NCBI GenBank assembly: GCA_040768905.1
Contig: JAXGMA010000001.1
Location: 930,001-994,000 of the forward strand
Direction of reading: 5' to 3'
Length of the DNA: 64,000 nucleotides
DNA from: SZUA-584 sp040768905
Lineage (GTDB): Bacteria; Bacillota; Clostridia; Christensenellales; SZUA-584
The position numbers and the translations under genes were made by a program. The notes under the pieces were generated by a model, which saw nothing but the letters and a program-made list of their open reading frames with translations, had not been told where the DNA came from and did no database searches. Shown here piece by piece: positions 35,381-43,426 of this stretch; within the stretch, counting starts at the first letter, position 1, and each line of letters starts with the position of its first letter.

Positions 35381-35893
35381 ATGATTGACAAAGCTGTCGT
35401 TTCACTCATGAACGAACAGATCGTTAAAGAGCTGTATTCTGCGTATTTATATCTTGGCATAGCTAACTATTATGCTGATGAGGGCCTCTCAGGATTTGAA
35501 AACTGGTTTTATGTACAGGCACAGGAAGAAATGGATCACGCAATGCTTATAAGGCGCTATCTTATTGATAACAACGAAAAAGTTGTTCTTAAACAAATTG
35601 AATCTCCTGAACAGGATTATCAAGATTTCAGCGCCCCTCTCGGGCAGACTCTCTCGCATGAACAGTTTGTGACCTCATTGATCAGCAATATTTATGCCGC
35701 AGCACAAACAAGCAAGGACTACCGCTCAATGCAGTTTCTTGATTGGTTCGTGAAAGAACAGGGCGAAGAAGAAAAAAATGCTGCAGATCTTATACGGAAA
35801 TTTGAGCTTTTTGGCAGCGATGCAAAAGGGCTCTATATGCTTGACCAGGAACTTGCGGCGCGCGCATACGCACCCCCTTCTTTGGTACTGTAG
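35381..35893 (+). CDS. ftn: Ferritin
   Basis: 170-residue iron-storage ferritin of the bacterial non-haem type (FtnA). Ferroxidase-centre residues are visible: Glu in KELYSAYLYLG, the E-x-x-H pair in YVQAQEEMDHAML, and Glu residues in FVKEQGEEEKNAADLI. It lacks the haem Met of bacterioferritin. Good ribosome site AAAGGAG. Stands alone, with an extended -10 upstream and a long hairpin downstream. Confidence 0.96.
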   Translation: MIDKAVVSLMNEQIVKELYSAYLYLGIANYYADEGLSGFENWFYVQAQEEMDHAMLIRRYLIDNNEKVVLKQIESPEQDYQDFSAPLGQTLSHEQFVTSLISNIYAAAQTSKDYRSMQFLDWFVKEQGEEEKNAADLIRKFELFGSDAKGLYMLDQELAARAYAPPSLVL

Positions 35894-35961
35894 AAAATCT
35901 TTTTCTTATGGATAGGCTTGCTGTTGCGTAAGTTCGTACTGTAAACTTTAATATGTTTTGT

Positions 35962-35994
35962 CATAAAAGGAATAGCTGCGCTATTCCTTTTATG
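35962..35994. terminator. Perfect 15-bp hairpin after ferritin
   Basis: CATAAAAGGAATAGC-TGC-GCTATTCCTTTTATG, a perfect palindrome. It lacks a following U run on the plus strand, so it may end transcription poorly or act as a 3' stabiliser; a second smaller CCCGC/GGGCGGG hairpin follows at about 35999-36024. Confidence 0.5.
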
Positions 35995-36176
35995 AAAAAC
36001 CCGCTTGCCTTTATGGGCGGGCATAATCTTTGAGCTTTCATTTTTTCTTTCGTATGAATAGAGCTCATTGGCCTGCAGACATCTTTTTATAGGCATCTTT
36101 CTTACTGTCAAAACAATTCAACTTCTAATAAACCGCATTTTTACATAATATTGAACGAGTACGCAAAAGGAATTAA

Positions 36177-37003
36177 ATGATGTACATAATCAAAGTCTTT
36201 AAAAAGCCGCGATTTTTTATTGCCGGATTACTGATTATATTAACATTATCCATCTTTTTTATGTGCAGTACAAAAAATTACCACGCCGCTGTCACAACAG
36301 TTGATATCGATTGGTATCCAATACTAAGCAGTATCTTTGAACAAAGGAACGGTTTCGTTTTGAAACAAAATAAAACCGCCCTTGAATCTATTTATCTTAC
36401 CAATGAACGCAACGGCCTGTGGGCGTATCAGAACGAATTAAAAAGATCAGAGTATTTGAAGAATTGGTCAATAAAACAAGGTGTTGAATTTATAAGCATT
36501 AAAAGCAAGATTAATATAAGACGCAGCCGACAAGTCGGCAGAGGCTATTCGTTTTACGTAGTTTGTGCTGATGAATATAAGTATGTTTACAAAAATGATC
36601 CCAAAATCAATGCATTCTATCTGGGGACATATCATTCGCTAGACCTCATACCGCTTGATAATGCCTGGATTATCAGCCGTGAATGGTATGATGATCCCCT
36701 CTCAAGTACGTTTGATGCAAAAAGTATTCCGGAAGGCATGCCCCTGTCCATATCATCGCATGATCAAAAGGCCGTTCCGAACTTAAATCAAAACAGAGCG
36801 GCTGCCGTAGAATATGCTGATTCATACTGCGGTGCAGCTTCTCCGATAAACAGCAATAAGTACAACTCAAAATACACAGATTACAATCCGCTTGGCGGAG
36901 ACTGCGCCAACTTTGTTTCACAGGTCCTCTATGAAGGAGGCGGTTTTAAAAAGAATTCTACATGGAACTATAAAGACGGAAAAGGCAGCCGTACGTGGAT
37001 AAA
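36177..37003 (+). pseudogene. Amidase_6-type secreted protein, 5' part, split by IS256
   Basis: The N-terminal 275 codons of a secreted protein: one membrane/signal segment (FFIAGLLIILTLSIFFMCS), a middle region, then the start of a putative amidase (Amidase_6) domain with AAAVEYADSYCG and the catalytic-looking YNPLGGDCANFVSQVLYEGG. The gene breaks after GSRTWIK, where an IS256 element begins. As it stands translation runs 97 bases into the element and stops at 37100. Removing the element plus one target copy restores one frame of 370 codons with the 3' part at 38480-38765. AAAAGGAA precedes tandem ATG codons. Confidence 0.9.
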
Positions 37004-37098
37004 GGTAGTGCCGAGAATTTTGTGTATTCTCCAAATGTCAGATAATTTTTATATGGTCCCGCAGGGCAAGGTTAATCCTTGCCCTATATCGTTACAGT

Positions 37099-37169
37099 AA
37101 CACGGCGGTGAAGGGCGGTCAAGGTCTTCAGAGCAAAGCGTGCCTTGACGGGCCGCGCACCGCCGTGTT
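37099..37169. terminator. Large hairpin inside the left end of IS256
   Basis: A perfect 12-bp outer stem AACACGGCGGTG/CACCGCCGTGTT with an inner CAAGG/CCTTG pairing, followed by TTTT on the plus strand. It may stop transcription entering from the host gene or end the transposase message. Confidence 0.55.
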
Positions 37170-37178
37170 TTAGCTTTG

Positions 37179-38399
37179 TTAAATTCTCACTTCCACCCGG
37201 TCACCAAAGTAAATCATCAAGTGCATCAAAATGTTGCCCCAGTCCCGAATCGGCATTGTCCATTTCTCCGTGATTTGCATCGTCACAAGGTAAAGCTGCT
37301 TTAAGAGGGCGTCGTCGCTGACAAATGCGCTCTTGGTTTTCGTGACTTTTCTGAGCTGGCGATTGAAATTCTCGATTGCATTTGTGGTATAAATTATTCG
37401 GCGAATCTGTTCCGGATATTTGAACATGGTCGCAAGCTCGTCCCAGTGTTCACGCCAGGAACGCACAGCCATGGGGTATTTGCCGCCCCAGTTCTGCTCA
37501 AATTCATCCAGCGCAGCCAGTGCTGCTTCCTCGGTCGGGGCCTTGTAAATTGGCTTTAGCGCAGCCGTAACGGCCTTCACGTCCTTGTACGACACATAGC
37601 GTGTCGAGCTGCGAATCTGATGAATCACACAGCGCTGAATCTCGGTCTTGGGAAACGCTGCTTCAATGGCATCGGAGAAGCCGGTCAGGCCGTCTACGGA
37701 TGCAATTAATATATCTTGAACGCCTCGATTCTTAAGACCGTTGAGCACACCCAGCCAGTATTTCGCGCTCTCGTTTGCGCCTATCCAGATACCCAGAACG
37801 TCCTTTTTGCCTTCTAAATCAGTACCTATAGCAATATAGACCGCTTTTTTGACGACCATCCCATCTTCTCGTACTTTGTAATGGATGGCATCAAGCATCA
37901 CCATTGCATATACGCTTTCCAGCGTCCGGTTTTGCCATTCCTGAATAACAGGCAGTATTTTATCTGTGATTTTAGATACGCGTGTTGCGTCCACATCGAT
38001 GCCATACAGCTCGTGCATGGCTCTCTCAATATCTCGGGTTGAGGTGCCTTGTGAGTACAAGAACAGTATTTTATCCTCGATTTCCGAGATGTCCATTTGG
38101 TGCTTCTTTACGATCTGTGGTTCGTATTCGCCATTACGGTCTCTCGGAACAGACAAGTCGACGTCACCTTGACTGCTGATGACCGTCTTTTTGTAGTGAC
38201 CGTTGCGTGCATTGTCCGTTTGCTTATTCTTGTAATCATACTTACTGTAACCCAGTTCTTCTTCCAGTTCAGCATCCATAATTTCTTGAATCAAGCCAGA
38301 CGTGAGTTCTTTCACCAAGTTTTGTACACCGTCTAAGTCCTTAATGCCGCGTTCGTCAATGAGTTTGCGTAACGTACTTTTCTCTCGTTTCTGTGCCAT
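37179..38399 (-). CDS. IS256-family transposase
   Basis: 406 residues, full length for this Mutator-type DDE family. The acidic triad positions are recognisable: Asp in MVMLDAIHYKV, Asp in LIASVDGLTGFSDAI and the C-terminal YTTNAIENFNRQLRK block near the Glu. The N-terminal half has EELGYSKYDYKNKQTDNARNG-like family text (EELGYSKYDYKN). Frame intact and terminal repeats present, so probably active. The gene is minus strand, opposite to the gene it interrupts. Confidence 0.95.
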   Translation of the reverse strand: MAQKREKSTLRKLIDERGIKDLDGVQNLVKELTSGLIQEIMDAELEEELGYSKYDYKNKQTDNARNGHYKKTVISSQGDVDLSVPRDRNGEYEPQIVKKHQMDISEIEDKILFLYSQGTSTRDIERAMHELYGIDVDATRVSKITDKILPVIQEWQNRTLESVYAMVMLDAIHYKVREDGMVVKKAVYIAIGTDLEGKKDVLGIWIGANESAKYWLGVLNGLKNRGVQDILIASVDGLTGFSDAIEAAFPKTEIQRCVIHQIRSSTRYVSYKDVKAVTAALKPIYKAPTEEAALAALDEFEQNWGGKYPMAVRSWREHWDELATMFKYPEQIRRIIYTTNAIENFNRQLRKVTKTKSAFVSDDALLKQLYLVTMQITEKWTMPIRDWGNILMHLMIYFGDRVEVRI

Positions 38400-38479
38400 G
38401 ATATAAAACCTCCATTGTCAGTTGTTATTTTATCTGACAATGAAGGTTTACACAATTTCTGATACACTCTCTGGATAAA

Positions 38480-38765
38480 AGCCCGCGAGCTCACGGATTT
38501 CTTGATTTACAGCGGGCGCGCATCCTTGATTTCAAAAGGAAAATACAAAGGCATCTATCAACATGCCTATGATCTATTGCCCGGTGATATCATCTCGTAC
38601 TCAAAAAAAGGCAAGATCACGCATGTTTCAGTTGTCACAGGTTTTGATTCCAAAGGATATCCGCTGGTAAATTGCCATAATACAGATAGATACCGCGTTC
38701 CGTTTGACATAGGCTGGAACCAAGACACCGTCTGCCACCTTTTGAGTGTTCATTATGATAAATAA
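38480..38765 (+). pseudogene. Amidase_6-type protein, 3' part
   Basis: Continues the domain of 36177-37003 in frame: ARELTDFLIYSGRASLISKG, then LLPGDIISYSKKGKITHVSV with the catalytic-type His, and GYPLVNCHNTDRYRVPF. Without the promoter-side half it has no start of its own. An internal ATG at 38502 without a ribosome site is the only apparent start. Confidence 0.9.
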
Positions 38766-38767
38766 TA

Positions 38768-39500
38768 ATGGCGAAAAATCAGTACCACCGGCTTAGCCGG
38801 TGGTATGCTCTAGCCCTATAAGGGCATGTTACCGGCTTGCGCTTGCAAGCGCATTGAATCGTTTGCCAACCGCATAATATTCTCTGGCCGACCCTAAAGG
38901 GTCTTGTTACTTGCCTTTGTTCGTCGGCTTACCCGTAAACGGGTCAATGTACTCCTTCATGCTTATCTGATCTGCGGTGGCGTCTTCCTGTAGCTGCCTT
39001 CGGATATATTCCTGCATCCTTTTCGCATTTTTCCCAACCGTATCTACGTAGTATCCTCTACACCAAAAATGCCTGCTTCCGTATTTGTATTTCAGATTCG
39101 CATGCCTATCAAATATTATTAGTGAGCTTTTTCCTTTCAGATACCCCATTACCTGAGATACGCTCAATTTCGGCGGTATTCTCACTAGCATATGTACATG
39201 ATCTGGGCATAGCTCTGCTTCGATTATTTCTATCCCCTTTCTGTCACACAGCTCCCGCAAGATTTTCCCTATGTCTTTCTTCAGCTTCCCATAGATGACT
39301 TGTCTTCTGTATTTCGGCGCAAACACAATGTGATACTTACATTCCCACATAGTATGTGCTAGACTATTCTTGTCCATTGGACTGCCTCCTTTGTTTTTGA
39401 TGCGGTCGGCAAACCTCATCATTTTAACATAGGAGGTATTTGCTTGAAGCTAAAGCTCGCTGTCTTCCCCCGGCATAGCCGGGGGTTTATTTGATTTTGA
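38768..39500. mobile_element. IS200-type insertion sequence (approximate ends)
   Basis: One Y1 transposase gene flanked by the subterminal hairpins typical of IS200/IS605: ACCACCGGC-TTA-GCCGGTGGT at 38784-38804 and CCCCCGGC-ATA-GCCGGGGG at 39467-39485. There is no tnpB. Such elements leave no target duplication, so exact ends cannot be read. It sits 3-20 bp after the end of the broken amidase gene. Confidence 0.8.
38907..39377 (-). CDS. tnpA: IS200/IS605 Y1 (HUH) transposase TnpA
   Basis: 156 residues. The metal-binding HUH motif is PDHVHMLV, the N-terminus HTMWECKYHIVFAPKYRRQV is highly typical, and the nucleophilic Tyr lies in the final helix (RMQEYIRRQL). It processes single-stranded DNA at the hairpin ends. 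ATG 39377 follows GGAGG by 7 bases; an in-frame extension to 39422 is not needed. Longer at the C-terminus than average by a short tail (KPTNKGK). Confidence 0.95.
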   Translation of the reverse strand: MDKNSLAHTMWECKYHIVFAPKYRRQVIYGKLKKDIGKILRELCDRKGIEIIEAELCPDHVHMLVRIPPKLSVSQVMGYLKGKSSLIIFDRHANLKYKYGSRHFWCRGYYVDTVGKNAKRMQEYIRRQLQEDATADQISMKEYIDPFTGKPTNKGK

Positions 39501-39598
39501 CCGCTTTGCGCTCAAAATCACACTAAAGTGTACAATATAAAGCAGCCTGACGGGAATGTCAAGCTGCTTGTGTTATGGATGTGTTATGTATGCTTCAT

Positions 39599-41332
39599 TT
39601 AATTAAAGTCAACATAAATCTGATTGTATTCTCTTTCGTAATTGACACGCCAGTTAGGCACAGCGATAGAAAACCGTCTGCAAAGTTCTTCGATATCCGC
39701 TTTGAGACTCAAATTCGCCTGCGCCAGCTCTTCGGTATTATCTATTGTCAGCAATCTTGACTGCAAGCTATCCGCCCTGTAATACAAATCCCAATCAGCT
39801 TGAGAGTACTTCCTGAAATTGATGAATGTCATATTGGCGGAGGGTTTGCCCAACGTCTCAAAGAAACCTGTCTCAAGGATTGAGATTGGCTCCAGCGTCG
39901 CGGCAGGGTCCGGCGTCGGCACAGCAGGGTCCGGCGTCGGCACAGCAGGGTCCGGCGTCGGCACGGCAGGATCCGGCGTCGGCACGGCAGGATCCGGCGT
40001 CGGCACGGCAGGGTCCGGCGGCGGGGTTAACTCCGGCAGCAACGCATCCTCATCAAGGATTCTTTTCACTTTGGTCAACACTTCTCTTGATTTAGCATAG
40101 ATTGCTTCTGCCTGCATTTTTTCCCATTTCCATATCAGAACGGAAGAAGAAAGCTCATTATATGGCTTAACATCTATCCCATAAATACTTTTGATAAGCT
40201 TAATACGCTTATTCTGGTTTGTGACTACAAATCGCCAGTTAAAAATATTATGGTATGACCCATCCATGGAATGCATGTGGATATTGCTGCTGTCTACATT
40301 ATACAAGAATGCCGCCAATCCGGCAGTTTGCGCAAATGAAACGTTCGTATAAAGATTCCCGTCAAAGGCATCAAGCATTTCGGGCAGCATGTATATCAAT
40401 CCTTCATTTTTGATCTTATTGAAGAGCGCAACAAGCACTTCTTTCTGACGGTTAATTCTGTTAAGGTCACCCGCTTCAGATGCTTTTATTCCTTTTCTTA
40501 CACGCAGGTAATCGAGAACCGCCTGACCGTCAAGGTGCTGCAAGCCCGTCTTGTAGGAACGGCCTTGAATTGTATATGCAAAATCCAGGTTATGTTCAAT
40601 GCCGCCGATCTTATCCACAAGCGCTTTGACTGCACCCATGTCCACCGCATAATAATAATGGACAGGGATGCCGCCGAGCATCCATGAAGCAGATTCACAT
40701 ACTTTTTCAAAACCGGATTCGGCCGGCCAGCCGCCGCCGCAATCGATAGAAGCATTGAGCTTGTATATGCCTGTGACCCCGGGAATATTGGCATAGGTAT
40801 CACGAGGCAGTGAAACCAAGTTGACCTCATTCGTTTTGGTATTGATAGCAAGAACTATCATAACATCAGCATGAAAATCTTTTTTGCCCTTCCATGTTTC
40901 ACGCTCTTCAGCATAATCAACACCTATCAGCATAATGTTGACGATGTCATCAAGAAGCCCAAAATCTGCTTTGGATAAAAGTTCATCATACGGATCAACA
41001 GTAGGCTCCGGCTCATCCACCGTCGGTGTCTGCTGCACTTTTGGAACATTGACAGGCGGCGTGATTTGCTGCGCGACAGATTGAAAGCCTCCCATCGGAT
41101 TGAGCATAATGGTCAAAGCATAAACGCCCGCAACAACCAATACCGCTAAAACAGCACAAAGGCCGATAACGATAGCCTTCTTCTTTCCGCTCCACGGCTT
41201 TTTTTGCTTTGCTTCTTTACTTTTTTCTTCCCTTTCTGCTGCCGGGGTCTCCCCATTCACTGAAGCCTCAGATCCTTGGCTGCCGAGAGGCTGCATGTTT
41301 GTATCATTTTCTTTTTTGTTGTTCTTGGACAT
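39599..41332 (-). CDS. LytR-CpsA-Psr (LCP) family protein with PDPAVPT repeat
   Basis: 577 residues. Cytoplasmic basic N-terminus, one membrane segment (about 53-77, AIVIGLCAVLAVLVVAGVYA), then an LCP domain: NIMLIGVDYAEE, DVMIVLAINTKTNEVNLVSLPRDTY with the conserved RDT, and DYLRVRKGI...GDLNRINRQKEVL with the pyrophosphate-binding arginines. LCP enzymes attach anionic polymers to peptidoglycan. After residue 440 a Pro-rich linker has five exact PDPAVPT copies plus one partial, followed by a 100-residue C-terminal domain I cannot name. A hybrid of wall transferase and repeat linker; orphan gene after the IS patch. Confidence 0.88.
   Translation of the reverse strand: MSKNNKKENDTNMQPLGSQGSEASVNGETPAAEREEKSKEAKQKKPWSGKKKAIVIGLCAVLAVLVVAGVYALTIMLNPMGGFQSVAQQITPPVNVPKVQQTPTVDEPEPTVDPYDELLSKADFGLLDDIVNIMLIGVDYAEERETWKGKKDFHADVMIVLAINTKTNEVNLVSLPRDTYANIPGVTGIYKLNASIDCGGGWPAESGFEKVCESASWMLGGIPVHYYYAVDMGAVKALVDKIGGIEHNLDFAYTIQGRSYKTGLQHLDGQAVLDYLRVRKGIKASEAGDLNRINRQKEVLVALFNKIKNEGLIYMLPEMLDAFDGNLYTNVSFAQTAGLAAFLYNVDSSNIHMHSMDGSYHNIFNWRFVVTNQNKRIKLIKSIYGIDVKPYNELSSSVLIWKWEKMQAEAIYAKSREVLTKVKRILDEDALLPELTPPPDPAVPTPDPAVPTPDPAVPTPDPAVPTPDPAVPTPDPAATLEPISILETGFFETLGKPSANMTFINFRKYSQADWDLYYRADSLQSRLLTIDNTEELAQANLSLKADIEELCRRFSIAVPNWRVNYEREYNQIYVDFN
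39895..40025. repeat. 21-bp tandem repeats in the LCP gene
   Basis: About six tandem copies of a 21-base unit (CCGGCGTCGGCACAGCAGGG and variants) encoding PDPAVPT on the minus strand. Units are nearly identical, differing mainly at third positions, so copy number is likely to vary without breaking the frame. Confidence 0.9.
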
Positions 41333-41589
41333 TGTCTCACCATTAACCTATTATATTTTGCGGTCTTTTTTGACGGCTTGGATGCCGGTCATTTTTACTC
41401 AAGTGTAATTTAAACAAATTATACGCCGCTGCTTTTTGGGGCAATAAATAAAGATAATTGTTTACAAACGGTCAGCAGCGTCACTGTGCCGCCCGAATAT
41501 TATTGACGATAACGCCATTGCTTTGGTTCCCCATCACTTTATCTTATTTTGGCCAATATCACAATCATGAATAACCACATATCAGCTCT

Positions 41590-42729
41590 TTAAGTACGTT
41601 CATAAAACATCTGCAGAAGCCGCGCAACTCTCATCACACAGCCTTCAAGGTTGTCACATGCATCGATCATCGCTTCCTCCGTGGATACAATGCCCGGAAC
41701 AATGGAAAAACAGCTTTGAACGCCAATGCTGAAAACCTTGCTGTACCCTTTTCCCAAAATACCGGCAAACGCGATCACCGGTACATTTTTGCGTTTAGCG
41801 GCTTTTGCAATACCGGCTACAGCCTTTCCGTATATGGTTTGCTCATCGATCCTGCCCTCGCCCGTCAGTATAATATCTGCGCCGATAAGATGTTTTTCAA
41901 ACTCAATGTATGACAGCATGGCGTCAATGCCGGAAACGATCTTTGCGTTTGCAAAAGCGATAAGAGGAACCGCCGTGCCGCCCGCCGCCCCCGTTCCGGG
42001 TATAGAGCGCATTTCCCTGCCTGTTTTTTTAAGTATGATTTCTGCGAGTTTATGAAGAAAACCGTCCATTTCTATCGCTGTCTGCTCATCCGCCCCTTTT
42101 TGCGGCCCATAAACCATCGACGCGCCCATTTTTCCGCAAAGCATATTTTGCACATCACATGCTACTTCGATTTTTACATCTTGAAGATGCGCAAGCATTC
42201 TTGTTTCGTCAATGGCAGCAAGTTCTTTGAGGCTCTCACAGCCAAAACCAATTTCTTTGCCTTGCGCGTTCTTATATGATGCGCCAAGCGCCTGAGCCAT
42301 GCCAGTTCCGCCGTCGTTGGTGGCGCTTCCGCCGATCGCAAGCAATATTTTTTTGGCGCCGTTTTTGACCGCATCAAGGATCAGCTCCCCTGTTCCGTAG
42401 GTGGTGGCTTTCTGCGGAGACCGCTGCACCGGTCTTAAAAGCGCAAGCCCTGAAGCCTGAGCCATTTCGATGACAGCGCGGCCGTCATCTGCAAGTATAT
42501 ACTGCGCATCAGTTTTTTCACCCATGGGACCCGTGACTTGTTTTTTTATTGTTTTTCCGAATCCGATAGACTTGAATACTTCTATTGTCCCTTCGCCGCC
42601 GTCAGCGACAGGTAGGCAAACCGTATCAATTTTTTCAAATACGCTTTTTAAGCCTCGTTCCATGGCTGCGGCAGCCTGCAATGATGACATGCTGCCTTTA
42701 AAGGAGTCCGGAATAATGATGGCTTTCAT
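41590..42729 (-). CDS. glxK: Glycerate kinase, GlxK/GarK family
   Basis: 379 residues phosphorylating glycerate to 2-phosphoglycerate (or 3-phosphoglycerate) with ATP. MKAIIIPDSFKGSMSS, CLPVADGGEGT, KKILLAIGGSATNDGGTGMA, and DIILTGEGRIDEQTIYGKA are the family's signatures. ATG 42729 has AGAGGA upstream; an open extension to 42816 lacks a start site. Monocistronic by spacing. No glycolate or tartrate genes are adjacent. Confidence 0.94.
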   Translation of the reverse strand: MKAIIIPDSFKGSMSSLQAAAAMERGLKSVFEKIDTVCLPVADGGEGTIEVFKSIGFGKTIKKQVTGPMGEKTDAQYILADDGRAVIEMAQASGLALLRPVQRSPQKATTYGTGELILDAVKNGAKKILLAIGGSATNDGGTGMAQALGASYKNAQGKEIGFGCESLKELAAIDETRMLAHLQDVKIEVACDVQNMLCGKMGASMVYGPQKGADEQTAIEMDGFLHKLAEIILKKTGREMRSIPGTGAAGGTAVPLIAFANAKIVSGIDAMLSYIEFEKHLIGADIILTGEGRIDEQTIYGKAVAGIAKAAKRKNVPVIAFAGILGKGYSKVFSIGVQSCFSIVPGIVSTEEAMIDACDNLEGCVMRVARLLQMFYERT

Positions 42730-42844
42730 CAGCATCCTCTTTTTCACTTCATATAGATCACAGTCACTTGTGTCATTATACCATAATTTTATCAAGCCGC
42801 AGCCGTAAAAAAACATGCGGCCATTTCTGATGTGTTAATGTATG

Positions 42845-43381
42845 TTATCGCTCTGGCAGAAAGAGAGTTTTTTTGTACAAAGGAATATATGAAAGTTTGT
42901 TTTGGATGCGCCTGCTTTCAAACAAGATAATATCTTTCACCGTAAATCGGCATTTGCGCATCATAAGGGATTCAAAGTCAGCCTTTTCGCTGCGTGTTGA
43001 TTGAAAATAGCGCGCCAGCGTGATGTGCGGCCGAAAAGGCCTTTTTTCTTTTGGGATGCAGATTTTTTCGAGTGCATTTTCGATTTTTTCATACAGCAAA
43101 AATAAATCCTGCAGATCACCGCCGAGCTTTGCGAAGACTATATCTTTACCGTCAAATATGCCGATGCCATTACATTCAAGCTCAAAAACACGGTTCTGTA
43201 TCACAGACAAGACATCGCAAACCATTTTTATTTTGTTTTGCTGCATTTCACCTAAAAAGCGAAGTGTGATATGAAGATTTTCAATGTCTGAAAAGCACCC
43301 ATGACCTGCTATTTTCAACTGATTCAGCAGTTCTAGAAAATAGCGCTCACATCCTGTTTTGATCCCGATAAACAAACGCAT
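42845..43381 (-). CDS. thpR: RNA 2',3'-cyclic phosphodiesterase
   Basis: 178 residues of the 2H phosphoesterase family. Both catalytic HxTxR-type motifs are present: LHITLRFLGE (about 37-46) and PHITLARYF (about 138-146). The start MRLFIGIK is typical. It opens 2',3'-cyclic phosphates of RNA ends in vitro; the cellular role is poorly known. Adjacent phoA-like gene is on the same strand 45 bp downstream. Confidence 0.9.
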   Translation of the reverse strand: MRLFIGIKTGCERYFLELLNQLKIAGHGCFSDIENLHITLRFLGEMQQNKIKMVCDVLSVIQNRVFELECNGIGIFDGKDIVFAKLGGDLQDLFLLYEKIENALEKICIPKEKRPFRPHITLARYFQSTRSEKADFESLMMRKCRFTVKDIILFESRRIQNKLSYIPLYKKTLFLPER

Positions 43382-43426
43382 GTATGTATCCCTTGGCTGT
43401 TTGGTTTTAATAATGCTTCAATGATA

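Larger units (their letters stand above)
37004..38471. mobile_element. Complete IS256-family insertion sequence, 1468 bp
   Basis: Bounded by TGGATAAA duplications. Left end GGTAGTGCCGAGAATTTTGT and right end (reverse complement) GAGAGTGTATCAGAAATTGT align without gaps over 42 positions, with perfect blocks TTGTGTA and TGTCAGATAA. It carries one transposase gene on the minus strand. Left of the transposase stop lie two strong hairpins, 37063-37085 and 37099-37169. The insertion looks recent: the interrupted gene is otherwise undamaged. Confidence 0.92.
36996..38479. repeat. 8-bp target-site duplication of the IS256 element
   Basis: TGGATAAA at 36996-37003 and again at 38472-38479, immediately flanking the element. 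Eight bases is the usual duplication for IS256-family transposition. Confidence 0.85.

Noticed and set aside
39819..40100. Gly/Ser/Val repeat proteins on the plus strand opposite the LCP gene
   Set aside because: They are products of reading the 21-bp repeats in the wrong strand; no ribosome site, and the LCP frame is clearly coding.
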